From: Solidesulfovibrio magneticus RS-1
Lineage (GTDB): Bacteria; Desulfobacterota; Desulfovibrionia; Desulfovibrionales; Desulfovibrionaceae
Direction: 5' to 3'
Length of the DNA: 64,000 nucleotides
NCBI RefSeq assembly: GCF_000010665.1
Contig: NC_012796.1
Coordinates: 1,240,001-1,304,000, forward strand
Under the pieces are notes generated by a model. That model was not told where the DNA came from. It saw only the letters and a list, made by a program, of their open reading frames with translations, and did no database searches. Every line of letters begins with the position of its first letter. The stretch's first letter is position 1. The position numbers were made by a program, and so were the translations under genes. This document shows, one piece after another, positions 26,832 to 35,404 of this stretch.

Positions 26832-28751
26832 CTATTTGGCGTGCAGGGCGCTGGCGTCGGCCAGGAGGTCGTTTATGCGGGCCACCATCTGGTGCGGGTC
26901 GGACAGGTAGCCGTCCAGCAGCAGGGCCGAGTCGTAGAGCTGCTCCACGGCCTTGCCGATGAAGGGATCGGCGGCGTCGCGGCGGTAGATGGAAAGCAGG
27001 TTGCGGATCAGCGCATGGTCGCGGTTGAGTTCCAGGGCCTTTTTCGGGGGAGTCGCGTCCTTGCTCATGAGCCGGATGATCTTCTGCATGCTCGAGGTCA
27101 TGTGTTCGTCGGGCGAGACCAGACACGACGGGCTCTGGGTCAGGCGCGTGGACAGGCGCACGTCGGTGACGCGCTCGCCGAGCAGATCCTTGATGGCCTT
27201 CAGGAAATCGTCCAGGGAGCCGGACTCTTCCGGGGTCAGTTCCGGGGCCTTGTTCTCGACCGGCTGGCCCTCGAAAGGTTCCAGCTCGGCGGCGTCGGCC
27301 AGTTCCGCCGACTTGAGCTTCAGGTCCTTGAACGTGCCGATGGAATCCATGATGAATTCGTCGATGGGCTCGTAGAGGTAGAGCACTTCCAGGCCCTTGG
27401 CCCGGAAGACTTCCAGGTGCGGATTGAGGTCGAGCGCCGCCCGGGACGGGCCGGACAGATAATAGATGGCTTTCTGGCCGTCCCTGGCCCGGGTCACGTA
27501 ATCGGCCAGGGAGGTGAGCCGGACCTTTTCGGCCTCGTCGTCGTCGCCGTCCTGGGCCGCCAGCGCCGAGGAGTCGAAGCGCACCAGCTCGGCAAAGGCC
27601 TCGCGGTGGGCGTAGTCGCCGTAGCCGAGCTTGAAGCCTTGGCCGTGGGCGGCGAAAAAGGCGTTGTACTTTTCGGGGTCTTCCTTGGCCATGGCCTTGA
27701 GCTTGTCGAGAATCTGCTTGACCAGCACGGACTGGATCTTGCGCAGGACCACGTTTTCCTGAAGCGTCTCGCGGGAGATGTTCAGCGGCAGGTCCTCGGT
27801 GTCCACCACGCCGCGCACGAACCCCAGGAATTCCGGGATGAGTTCCTTGGTTTCCTTGGAGATGAGCACCCGGCGCACGTACAGGTCCAGCCCGTGGTGG
27901 AGCTGATCACGCATGGGCATGGGACCCATGCCGTGCTTGGGGATGAAAAGCAAAGCCGTGAACTGCACCGGCGCGTCCACGCTGACGTGGATGGTGGCCA
28001 GCGGCTCGTCGGAATCGTAGGTCAGGAACTGGTAGAATTCCTTGTACTGTTCCGGGGTCACCGAGAACTTGGACTCGCGCCACAGGGCCGGGATGGTGTT
28101 GGTCTTTTCGCCGTCAAGGAGGATCGGGAAGGAGATGAAGTTGGAGTGCTTGCGCAACACCGACTTGATGCGCTCGGGGTCGGCGTATTCCTTGGCCTCC
28201 TCCTTGAGGGTGATCTCGATCACCGTGCCGCGCGAAACCTCGCCGTCCACGTCCTCGATGGTGAAGCTGCCCGAGCCGTCGGAAGTCCAGCGGGCCGGGG
28301 CGGCCTGCGGAGCGGCCGAGCGGGAGGTGACCTCCACCTGGTCGGCCACCATGAACACGGAATAAAAGCCCACGCCGAACCGGCCGATCAGGTTGGAGGC
28401 GGCGTCCTTGTTTTCGGACACCGACTTCATGAAAGCCTCGGTGCCGGATTTGGCGATGGTGCCGAGGTGGTCCACGAGTTCGTCGCGGGTCATGCCGCAG
28501 CCGGTGTCGGCGATGGTCAGGCGGCCGGCGTCCTTGTCGGCGGTGATGCGGATTTCGAGCGCTTCGTCGGGATCGACGACAGCCGTGCCCCGGCTTTGTT
28601 CGAAGCGCAGCTTGTCCAGGGCGTCGGAGGCGTTGGACACCAGTTCGCGCAAAAAGATCTCGCGATTGGTGTAGATGGAGTGGGTGATGATATCGAGGAG
28701 CTTGCGGATCTCGGCGCGAAATTCATGGGTTTCGCCGTGCGTGGCGGACAT
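26832..28751 (-). CDS. htpG: chaperone HtpG (Hsp90)
   Basis: 639 residues, full length. N-terminal GHKL ATPase: [20 protein letters not shown] near 35, [11 protein letters not shown] near 85, and [12 protein letters not shown] region [15 protein letters not shown] near 120. Middle-domain Arg [10 protein letters not shown] near 350. AAGGAG before ATG. Divergent from two hsp20 genes across 226 bp, forming a heat-shock locus. Cytoplasmic. Confidence 0.97.
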
Positions 28752-28913
28752 GGGCGGTCTCCTTTCTCCGTGATGTCGTGGGAAGCGTCAAAAGCGGCCG
28801 GCTCCGACTGTTCGAGCGGAGCCGAGCGCTGTCGCATCCTCGGGAAATCTGTCGGGAAAACAGATAAGCCGGCCGGCCGGACTGTCAAGGCCGCAAGTGT
28901 TGTCCGCCAGCCA

Positions 28914-28941
28914 TTGACAGTGCTGACCATTGGCTTATTTT
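28914..28941 (+). promoter_or_regulatory. sigma-70-like promoter upstream of hsp20
   Basis: TTGACA at 28914-28919 and TATTTT at 28936-28941 with a 16-bp spacer, 37 bp before the hsp20 start. No CIRCE inverted repeat or clear sigma-32 pair was found. Confidence 0.5.
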
Positions 28942-28977
28942 TCGCTCAGAAGTGTCCAAATGTCAGGAGGAGCACCC

Positions 28978-29391
28978 ATGGTCATTGATTTAAGCCCTTT
29001 TTATGGCGCAACGACCCCGTTTGACCGGCTTTTCGAGACGCTTTGGCCTTCCATGGCCATCAGTCAGCGCGGCACGGCCTATCCGCCCGTCAATATCGGC
29101 GAGGACGACGAGAACCTCTACGTCCGGTGCGAGATTCCGGGCATGGCCATTGCCGACCTTGACCTGACGCTGACCGACTCCAGTCTGGTCATCAAGGGCG
29201 AGCGCAAGGCGGAACGCGGCAAGTATTACCGGCAGGAGCGCCCGACCGGCGTGTTCCAGCGAGTGGTCAACATTTCGGGCGGGGTCAGTCGCGACAAGGT
29301 CACGGCCACCATGCGCGACGGCCTGCTCGAAGTCGTGCTGCCCAAGTCGGACGAGAGCAAGCCCAAAAAGATCAGCATCGTGACGGTCTAA
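28978..29391 (+). CDS. small heat-shock protein Hsp20 (first)
   Basis: 137 residues from ATG 28978 behind AGGAGG. Alpha-crystallin domain from ~45: PPVNIGEDDENLYVRCEIPG, then DSSLVIKGERK and RDGLLEVVLPK, with a basic C-terminal IxI-like tail (KKISIVTV). ATP-independent holdase. Followed at 33 bp by a second Hsp20 gene; together they form the Hsp20-pair operon common in Desulfovibrio. Confidence 0.93.
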   Translation: MVIDLSPFYGATTPFDRLFETLWPSMAISQRGTAYPPVNIGEDDENLYVRCEIPGMAIADLDLTLTDSSLVIKGERKAERGKYYRQERPTGVFQRVVNISGGVSRDKVTATMRDGLLEVVLPKSDESKPKKISIVTV

Positions 29392-29424
29392 CCCCGGGAA
29401 TCCCCGGCAAAGGAGGACGAAGCC

Positions 29425-29793
29425 ATGGCCGATACCGTTGCCAAGGCCGAAGAACGCCGGCTGCCCAGGGTCAAGCCGGCCACGGACATCATCGAAAAGG
29501 AAGACGGCTTCTACATCTATCTGGACATGCCCGGCGTGTCCAAGGAACACCTCGTCATCGATCTCAACGAGGATGAGCTCAAGGTTTCGGGCAAGGCCGA
29601 ATACGCCCTGGCCGAGGGGCAGAAGCTTGGCCACGTGGAGTTCGGCGGCGGCGAATACTTCCGCAGCTTCACCATATCGCACATCGTGGACAAGGAACGC
29701 ATCAAGGCGTCGCTACGAGACGGGGTGCTGGAACTGCACCTGCCCCGCCAGGAAAAGGCCCAGCCCCGCAAGATCGAGATTCAAGCCGGCTGA
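29425..29793 (+). CDS. small heat-shock protein Hsp20 (second)
   Basis: 122 residues, AAAGGAGG upstream. Alpha-crystallin domain: IIEKEDGFYIYLDMPGVSKE, LKVSGKAEY, SLRDGVLELHLPRQ, tail KIEIQAG with the IxI motif. Diverged from the first copy (lower identity), suggesting a hetero-oligomer. Confidence 0.93.
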   Translation: MADTVAKAEERRLPRVKPATDIIEKEDGFYIYLDMPGVSKEHLVIDLNEDELKVSGKAEYALAEGQKLGHVEFGGGEYFRSFTISHIVDKERIKASLRDGVLELHLPRQEKAQPRKIEIQAG

Positions 29794-29830
29794 TCGGCAG
29801 ACCGGCCGGATGGCCGGACGCAGGGCGAAC

Positions 29831-29862
29831 AAGCCGGGGCGCGCAGGCGTCCCGGCTTTTTT
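29831..29862 (+). terminator. Rho-independent terminator of the hsp20 pair
   Basis: 12-bp stem 29831-29842 / 29847-29858 with one G-U pair, loop GCAG, followed by six T. 38 bp past the stop. Confidence 0.85.
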
Positions 29863-30125
29863 GCGTTTCGTGCGGCCTTGAGAAGAAGGAGCCGCAGGGG
29901 CGGGTCGGAAGCGCCTTGGAGCGGACTCGTTGCATGGAAAACAGGGATTTGGCAGAAGATAGGTGTATTTCAAAAATGTAATAGACCGTAGAACAAGGCC
30001 TAGAAGAAGGTTTTCAGGGGGGTTGGTAATGCTTCAAAATGGAAATAATCGTCATTTCCGTTGACAGGGCGAAGTAACTCTATGCAATGTCTGGCGTCAT
30101 GCCGATTTCACTACAAGGAGAGACC
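29863..30125. other. intergenic region upstream of mucR-like gene
   Basis: Becomes AT-richer from 29940. Contains the promoter noted at 30061-30088; nothing else recognised. Confidence 0.4.
30061..30088 (+). promoter_or_regulatory. sigma-70-like promoter of the mucR-like gene
   Basis: TTGACA at 30061-30066 and TGCAAT at 30083-30088 with a 16-bp spacer, 37 bp before ATG 30126. Confidence 0.5.
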
Positions 30126-30524
30126 ATGGAAGACCATGTCAAGAGCGCTCTGGAGATCGTCAAAGCCCAGGCGTCGGTGCGCAGCATGACCGATGAGGAG
30201 ATTTCCTCCATGGTGCGCCGGTTGGCCGCCGGCATCCTCGAAATCAGCCTCGGCCTGTGTCCCCAGGACGACGAGGACGCCGTGGAGATGGAGCCCAAGA
30301 AGGCGGTCAAGGAGAAATCCATCACCTGCCTGGAGTGCGGCAAATCCTTCAAGGTGATCACCCGCAAGCATCTGGCCACCCACGGACTGACCCCCGAGGA
30401 GTACAAGGCCAAGCACGGCTACAAGAAGACCATGCCCTTGGTGTGCAAGGGCTTGCAGCGGGAACGCCGCAAAAAGATGAAGGATATGCGCCTGTGGGAG
30501 AAGAAGGTGAAAACAGTGGCCTAA
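30126..30524 (+). CDS. MucR/Ros-family transcriptional regulator
   Basis: 132 residues from ATG 30126 (AAGGAG upstream). Conserved N-terminus (VKSALEIVKAQASVRSMTDE) and the Ros zinc finger near 66-100: CLECGKSFKVITRKHLATHG and LTPEEYKAKHGYKKTMPLVC. Cys and His ligands are all present; the gap between the second Cys and first His is ten residues, one more than in Ros. Basic C-terminus. Global regulator or nucleoid-type protein in proteobacteria. Confidence 0.9.
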   Translation: MEDHVKSALEIVKAQASVRSMTDEEISSMVRRLAAGILEISLGLCPQDDEDAVEMEPKKAVKEKSITCLECGKSFKVITRKHLATHGLTPEEYKAKHGYKKTMPLVCKGLQRERRKKMKDMRLWEKKVKTVA

Positions 30525-30643
30525 GGCGGGCGATTTCGCTATAGGAAGGTACCATTTCGGGAAATGGCCGCGGGGTTTTCGCGGGCGGCTCGCCGCCCCT
30601 GGGAAAACCGGGCGGTTCCCAACGATAAGGAGATCGCACGCAC

Positions 30644-30919
30644 ATGGCTAAAACAGACATCATCGCCAAGATCCAGGCCAATGCTGGCATTGCCACCAAG
30701 GCCGAGGCCGGCAAGGTCCTCGACGCCGTTCTGGGCGCCATCCAAGAGTCCCTGGTCGGCGGCGAGGCCCTGACCCTGACGGGTTTTGGCACCTTCAAGG
30801 TGTCGGAGCGGGCGGCGCGCACCGGGCGTGACCCCCGTACCGGCAACCCCATCGATATTCCCGCTTCCAAGGCCGTGCGCTTCACCCCGGGCAAGACCCT
30901 CAAGGACGCCGTGAAGTAG
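30644..30919 (+). CDS. hup: HU-family DNA-binding protein
   Basis: 91 residues, full HU length. IIAKIQANAGIATKAEAGKV helix, GFGTFKVSERAARTGRDPRT with the DNA-inserting arm (TGNPIDIPASKAVRFTPGKT) and Pro near the tip. Alone, with its own terminator at 31002. AAGGAG lies 11 bases before ATG. Confidence 0.95.
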   Translation: MAKTDIIAKIQANAGIATKAEAGKVLDAVLGAIQESLVGGEALTLTGFGTFKVSERAARTGRDPRTGNPIDIPASKAVRFTPGKTLKDAVK

Positions 30920-31001
30920 TTTGGCGAACCGGCGTTACGAGCGCCGGCCTTGCCACCCGTCCGCGCCATGCAGGCGACGGATTCGGAACAGGCAATTCTT
31001 T

Positions 31002-31039
31002 AGGCCCCTGCCCGGTTTTCGGGCGGGGGCCTGTTTTTT
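31002..31039 (+). terminator. Rho-independent terminator of the HU gene
   Basis: 13-bp stem 31002-31014 / 31020-31032 with one G-U pair, then TGTTTTTT. 82 bp past the stop. Confidence 0.88.
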
Positions 31040-31048
31040 GGCCGGACC

Positions 31049-31155
31049 TCGTGTCGTGTCCGCCGAAAGCGCCTGGGGCGCTTTTGGGGCCAGGGACTAA
31101 CGGCATGAAGGGGTCTTCAACATTACGCGCGTATTGATGAAGGGACGCGGCACTA
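31049..31155. mobile_element. MITE-like element, copy 3 (diverged)
   Basis: 107 bp. Right end GGGACGCGGCACTA gives the TAG stop of the CBS gene (31153-31155); left end GTGTCGTGTCC fits the terminal repeat. The inner hairpin is changed to CATTACGC/GCGTATTG but keeps its place next to the right end. Confidence 0.45.
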
Positions 31156-31614
31156 GAGATTTTTCACCAGGAATTGCAAAATCATGCGCCGGCTGATCTC
31201 CCCCACCAGCACCCCGTTGGGATCAATGACCGGCACGGCCGGAATGCCGCGCTCCACAATGAGCTCCCCGGCCATGACGAAGAGATCCTCGGGATGGGCA
31301 AAGGGATAGTCGGCGTCCATGAGTTCGCCCACCGGCGTGTCCGAACTGGCGGCCATGTTGCGGCGCAGGGCGTCCAGGAGCGCCTCCCGACCGTCGAGAT
31401 GCCCGGCCCTGGCCTGGGACGCCACCTCGGGCGAGACGATAAGGGAGAGAAACCTGTGGATGGTCACCACCCCAAGCAACCGGTCGCAGTGGTCCACCAC
31501 ATACGTGTTGCGAAAGGTGTTGTTCATGCCGCCGTACCAGATGAGCACGTGCCCGACCGGCGCTTCGGGCCGCACCTTGATGACCGTGGTGCGCATGATG
31601 TCGGCGATCTGCAT
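31153..31614 (-). CDS. CBS-domain pair protein
   Basis: 153 residues starting MQIADIMRTTVIKVRPEAPV at 31614. Two CBS motifs: MRTTVIKVRPEAPVGHVLIW with TYVVDHCDRLLGVVTIHRF, and LMDADYPFAHPEDLFVMAGE with IPAVPVIDPNGVLVGEISRR. An extra helical segment (~75-95) separates them. Such stand-alone Bateman modules bind adenine nucleotides and regulate partners; the target is unknown. Divergent from the cupin gene. Confidence 0.85.
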   Translation of the reverse strand: MQIADIMRTTVIKVRPEAPVGHVLIWYGGMNNTFRNTYVVDHCDRLLGVVTIHRFLSLIVSPEVASQARAGHLDGREALLDALRRNMAASSDTPVGELMDADYPFAHPEDLFVMAGELIVERGIPAVPVIDPNGVLVGEISRRMILQFLVKNL

Positions 31615-31765
31615 GGAAGCCTCGGGCGTGGATTGTGAAAAAAAGTACTTAAGTCTTACCAGCCCGAACCCGGCCCGTAAAGGGATCGCTTGGCCTTTAG
31701 GGCAGGATCGTCCAAGATGGTTGCGGGGTTTTCCGGCATCACCCGAAAAAACGGAGTGAACCGCC

Positions 31766-32158
31766 ATGCAAGACACTGTCGCTTTCGTCCTGACCGAGGG
31801 CCGCGCCATCCACACCCTGACTGATGTCCGCGACGCCGAAGCGTTGCCCTGGCAGGACCATCCGGCCTTTGCCGGCGTGCGCCTGCGCCATCTGGTCACC
31901 GCCGCCGACACCGAAGGCCAGCTCAGTTGCCACATCGTGCGCCTGGCCCCCGGGGCCAGCCTGGCCGGCCACGTCCACGACGGGCAATGGGAGCTCCACG
32001 AGGTCGTCTGCGGATCGGGCACGGCCGCATTGGCCGGCCGGCAAACCGACTACGCCCCCGGCGTCACGGCCGTCATCCCCCGGGGCACGCCCCACGCCGT
32101 CACGGCCGGCGACCAGGGCCTGTGCTTGCTTGCCAAGTTTTTCCCGGCCTTGCTGTAA
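31766..32158 (+). CDS. single-domain cupin protein
   Basis: 130 residues with GGAG before ATG. Cupin motif 1 HVHDGQWELHEVVCGSG near 68-85 and motif 2 PGVTAVIPRGTPHAV near 98-112 give the metal-binding His/Glu set. Function unassigned; the next gene, an AraC-type regulator with its own cupin-like N-terminus, begins 23 bp downstream, so the two may handle the same small ligand. Confidence 0.85.
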   Translation: MQDTVAFVLTEGRAIHTLTDVRDAEALPWQDHPAFAGVRLRHLVTAADTEGQLSCHIVRLAPGASLAGHVHDGQWELHEVVCGSGTAALAGRQTDYAPGVTAVIPRGTPHAVTAGDQGLCLLAKFFPALL

Positions 32159-32181
32159 CGCGAGTTTGCACGGAACCGGCC

Positions 32182-33027
32182 ATGTCCCAAACGTCCCGAC
32201 TCGACGTGCTCCGCCATCCTGGCTTGCCGGGTCTGAGCGTCGTTCAGGGCCGGGACGTGGCCGCCGACATCGCGCCCCATGCCCACGGCGCGGTGGTGGT
32301 CGGGCTGATCCTGGACGGCGGTCGGGAACTGTCTTGCGGCGGCGGGCGCGCGCGCATCGAGGCCGGGGAGGGCTTTATCGTGCCCGACGGCGTGCGCCAC
32401 AGCTGCGCGCCTCTGGCCCGACGCGGCCAAAGCTACGTCGCCGTGGCCGTGGCCCCGCAACTGCTGGCCGAGGTCGGCCGGGCTGACGACGCGCCCGAGG
32501 ACTGGGTGCGGCCCTGGCGCAACGCCGAAGCTTCGGCCTGGCTTCTGAAATTGGCCGAAGCCCTGGCGGAAGACGCCGACGCGGCCTTGGAGGCCCTTTG
32601 CGCCCTGGCCCATGGCCTGCGCCTGCGCCCCGGTCCGGGCCGGCCCAGCCATCCGGCCGTGGCCGTGGCCCGGGCGGCCATCGAGGCCGATCCCGCAGCA
32701 CCCCACGATCTGGCCTCCCTGGCCGCCCTGGCCGGAGTCGGACCGACCTACCTGCAGCGGCTTTTCGTGCGCGAAACCGGCATGGCCGTGGGCCAATATC
32801 TGCTCGCCCGACGGGTGGCCCACGGAGCCGGGCAGGCCGCCGCTGGCGAGGGGCTGGCCCAGGCCGCCCTAAGCGCCGGTTTTTGCGACCAAAGCCACTT
32901 CACCCGCCAATGCAAACGTCGCCTGGGCGTGCCGCCCGGGGCGTATCGTGAGTGGAATGGGGGTGAGGGGAGAGATGAGGGAAGGAGAGAGAAAGAGGAA
33001 GATGCCTTGCGGCGGCTGGGGGCCTGA
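32182..33027 (+). CDS. AraC-family transcriptional regulator
   Basis: 281 residues from ATG 32182. N-terminal cupin-like sensor (~1-110: APHAHGAVVVGLILDGGREL, FIVPDGVRHSCAPL) and C-terminal double helix-turn-helix (~160-260: LASLAALAGVGPTYLQRLF and QAALSAGFCDQSHFTRQCKR, RLGVPPGAYR). The last ~20 residues (EGRDEGRREKEEDALRRLGA) are encoded by the purine tract and start of repeat copy 5, so the repeat has altered or lengthened the C-terminus. Confidence 0.9.
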   Translation: MSQTSRLDVLRHPGLPGLSVVQGRDVAADIAPHAHGAVVVGLILDGGRELSCGGGRARIEAGEGFIVPDGVRHSCAPLARRGQSYVAVAVAPQLLAEVGRADDAPEDWVRPWRNAEASAWLLKLAEALAEDADAALEALCALAHGLRLRPGPGRPSHPAVAVARAAIEADPAAPHDLASLAALAGVGPTYLQRLFVRETGMAVGQYLLARRVAHGAGQAAAGEGLAQAALSAGFCDQSHFTRQCKRRLGVPPGAYREWNGGEGRDEGRREKEEDALRRLGA

Positions 33028-33043
33028 GGCCCCCAGACCCCCC
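33004..33043 (+). repeat. GC double-hairpin 3' element, copy 5
   Basis: Begins inside the 3' end of the araC-like gene, whose stop (33025-33027) lies within it. GCCTTGCGGCGGC, GGGGGCCTGAGGCCCCC, then GACCCCCC. Confidence 0.85.
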
Positions 33044-33097
33044 GAATGAAAAACAGTTTTAAGGGGATTGCGGTTGCGGGGTGAGGGTAGGGCGTGC

Positions 33098-33808
33098 TTA
33101 CGGGGCCGGCTTGGCGGCCACGGGAGCGGCGGCCGGGTCGCACCAGGCGCTGCTGCGGGCGTCGATGAGGCTCGACAGCGGCAGCAACAGCACGAAGACC
33201 AGCGCCAGCACCGACAGCCAGGTTTCCAGGGAACGCTTGCCGTGAGGCGCAGCCGAGGCGCAGATGATGCCCACAGCGGCGCAGCCGATGCCGACGTCGA
33301 GGCAGGCGTTTAAGGGCGACAGCTTGGGCACGGCAATAAGCGGCACGAAAAGCGCCCCGGCCACGGTTCCGCCGGCCACAGCCCGCAGGAGTCGGCCCGG
33401 CGAGACCCCTGCTTCCCTTCCGGCGGCCTGGGCCACGGCCAGCCCCGCGCCGACGACCAGCCCCGTCAGCCCCGCAGCCAGCCCCAGACCGGCCAGGCCG
33501 CCGGCCAGGAATGTCGTCAGCCGTTCGGCCAAAAGCGCCGTCGGCAGGCACACGGCCATGGCCCCCATGGCCGGAGCCGTCAGCGAGGCCGGATGGTGGC
33601 TGGAAAAGAGCGGCCGGACAAGGCGCGCGCCAAGGGCCGCCAGGATGAGCAAGGTTGCGGCGGCGACGGCGGCGACGGCGGCGACGGCAGCCAGGGGCGC
33701 GGCGGCCAGGGCTTCGCGGCCGACAAGCATGACAAGGGCCGCGCCGGCAAAGGCCAGGGCGGCGGCGGCAGCCAGGGGGCGGCCGTGGACGGGACGGACT
33801 TCGGTCAT
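33098..33808 (-). CDS. integral membrane protein of unknown family
   Basis: 236 residues, about six membrane segments, very Ala/Leu-rich (LAAVAAVAAVAAATLLILAAL). A polar loop (FSSHHPASLTAPAMG) and GVSPGRLLRAVAGGTV are the most specific stretches. Overlaps the upstream channel gene by ATGA, so it may be part of the same system. Not recognised. Confidence 0.65.
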   Translation of the reverse strand: MTEVRPVHGRPLAAAAALAFAGAALVMLVGREALAAAPLAAVAAVAAVAAATLLILAALGARLVRPLFSSHHPASLTAPAMGAMAVCLPTALLAERLTTFLAGGLAGLGLAAGLTGLVVGAGLAVAQAAGREAGVSPGRLLRAVAGGTVAGALFVPLIAVPKLSPLNACLDVGIGCAAVGIICASAAPHGKRSLETWLSVLALVFVLLLPLSSLIDARSSAWCDPAAAPVAAKPAP

Positions 33809-35301
33809 GTGAAAAGACTCCTGAACCGGGCGAAGAGGCTGAGGGCCTCGGCCTGGGCATCGGGTTTGGAAGCGGCGTGGTTGGCGGCGGCTCGGGCTTC
33901 GAAAATGGCCCGCACCCGCTCGACCACGGCCGGATGGCGCGAGAGGACCAGCCGGAAACCTTCGCGGTCAACTACCAGGCATTCGGTGGGTTCCACGGCG
34001 CGCACGTCGGCCTGCCTGGGTTCACCGGTCAAAAGGGCCATCTCGCCGACGATCTGGCCGGCCCCCAGTCGGGCCACCTCCCGGTCGCCCACGGTCACGG
34101 CCGTAAGGCCTGACAGGATGACATTCATGGTGCTGCCGGTCTCGCCCTTGGCCATGATCACCTGCCCCGGGGCGAAGGTCCGCCGGGTCGAAGCCCGCAC
34201 CAGCAGATCAAGGTCGGCCTCGCCCAGGCCGGCCAGAAGCGCCACCTCGGCCAGGGAGGCGAGCTGCTCGGGCGTGGCCCCGGCCTGGGCCGATTCCTCG
34301 GCCATGACGATGCGCCGGCCGGGCGGAGGCAGGCTCACGCCCTGCTCCATGAACTGGTACCAGATGGCCGCCAGCACGGCGTCGGCCACGGCCATGCGGT
34401 TGTTGAAAGCGGCGATGTAATAGACGGCGGCATAGACGATGCGGTCGCCCTGGATGTCCAGGAGGCGCGCCGCCGGGGCCGGATCGGCCAGCACCCCCTC
34501 GGCCCGGCGCAGGGCGGCCAGGATGGCCGAGCGCACGGCCACGGGCGGCGCATGGACCGGCGCCGGCACGTTGACGATCTGGCGCAGGTGGGAGGCCGGC
34601 CGGTCGTAGTTGACCAGCCGTTCCTTGGCTACGAGGTTGTTGGGGAGAAGCACGGCGTTGGCCTCGATGGTCACCACTTTGGTGTAGCGCCAGGTGACTT
34701 CCGTCACCTGCCCCTCCACGTCGCCCACCTTGATCCAGTCCCCTTCGCTGAAGGGTTTTTCGATCTGCAGCAGCAAGCCCGAAAACAGGCTGCCGATGGT
34801 GTCCTGCATGGACAGGCCGATGACGGCGGTGAGGATGGCCGAGGAGGTTAAGAGCGGCCCGAGCTGGATGTCCAGGATGTCGCGCAGCCCCCAGCCGGCC
34901 AGCACGGCCAGGATGAGGAATTTGCTCAGGTCCTGGAGGATATGGCGCGTGGGCCGCACGTCGCCCCGGCTCGGGGAGAACTTCTGGAAAAAGAAATCCA
35001 CGGCGTAGCGGGCCACCATCCACAGGGCGACCAGGCTGGCCAGGGACACGGCCTTGTCCCCGGCGGCGGCGTCGGCCGGCGGCAGGGTGGCGGCCAGACC
35101 CCAGACAAGCCCCAGGCCGCACAGCCACTTGACGAGGCCCCCCAAGGGACGGCTAATGGCCCCCCGACGGGCGAGCAGCGACAGGGCCAGGGACACGGCC
35201 GCGAAAATCGCCAGCCCAAGGGCGACCCGCGCCCCCACGTCCACGGCGGACGCGGACAAGCCGGTGGCACTGCTGATGAAGGCAAGGGGTCCCTGGATCA
35301 A
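33805..35301 (-). CDS. MscS-type channel with C-terminal cyclic-nucleotide-binding domain (bCNG-like)
   Basis: 498 residues from TTG 35301, which has CAGGAG eight bases upstream; no in-frame ATG fits. N-terminal ~120 residues hold three membrane segments, then the MscS pore helix and beta domain (SAILTAVIGLSMQDTIGSLF; GDWIKVGDVEGQVTEVTWRY; VLLPNNLVAKERLVNYDRP). Residues ~365-480 are a CAP_ED domain (FAPGQVIMAKGETGSTMNVI; GAGQIVGEMALLTGEPRQAD), with the phosphate-binding cassette GEMALLTGEPRQA. This is the bCNG class. Gating by cAMP or cGMP is known for the class; here inferred. Confidence 0.88.
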   Translation of the reverse strand: MIQGPLAFISSATGLSASAVDVGARVALGLAIFAAVSLALSLLARRGAISRPLGGLVKWLCGLGLVWGLAATLPPADAAAGDKAVSLASLVALWMVARYAVDFFFQKFSPSRGDVRPTRHILQDLSKFLILAVLAGWGLRDILDIQLGPLLTSSAILTAVIGLSMQDTIGSLFSGLLLQIEKPFSEGDWIKVGDVEGQVTEVTWRYTKVVTIEANAVLLPNNLVAKERLVNYDRPASHLRQIVNVPAPVHAPPVAVRSAILAALRRAEGVLADPAPAARLLDIQGDRIVYAAVYYIAAFNNRMAVADAVLAAIWYQFMEQGVSLPPPGRRIVMAEESAQAGATPEQLASLAEVALLAGLGEADLDLLVRASTRRTFAPGQVIMAKGETGSTMNVILSGLTAVTVGDREVARLGAGQIVGEMALLTGEPRQADVRAVEPTECLVVDREGFRLVLSRHPAVVERVRAIFEARAAANHAASKPDAQAEALSLFARFRSLFT

Positions 35302-35404
35302 GGGCGGGGCTCCTGTGGCGTTTTCGTTACGGCAAGGCGGTACCGTCCTACTTGGCCGGCCGGGCGGCGTCAACGCGCCGACTTTTTTCAAGGAGTATAG
35401 AGCC

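Noticed and set aside
28860-28977. CIRCE or sigma-32 site controlling the heat-shock genes
   Set aside because: No TTAGCACTC/GAGTGCTAA inverted repeat and no CTTGAA-CCCCAT pair was found; only a sigma-70-like pair is visible.
26841-28988. Very long open frame (over 700 codons) on the plus strand opposite htpG
   Set aside because: It is the antisense shadow of htpG caused by high third-position GC; composition is Gly/His/Gln/Val-rich and has no domain. The same holds for other long antisense frames, for example 16413-18242 opposite paaK and 8332-9774 opposite mrp.
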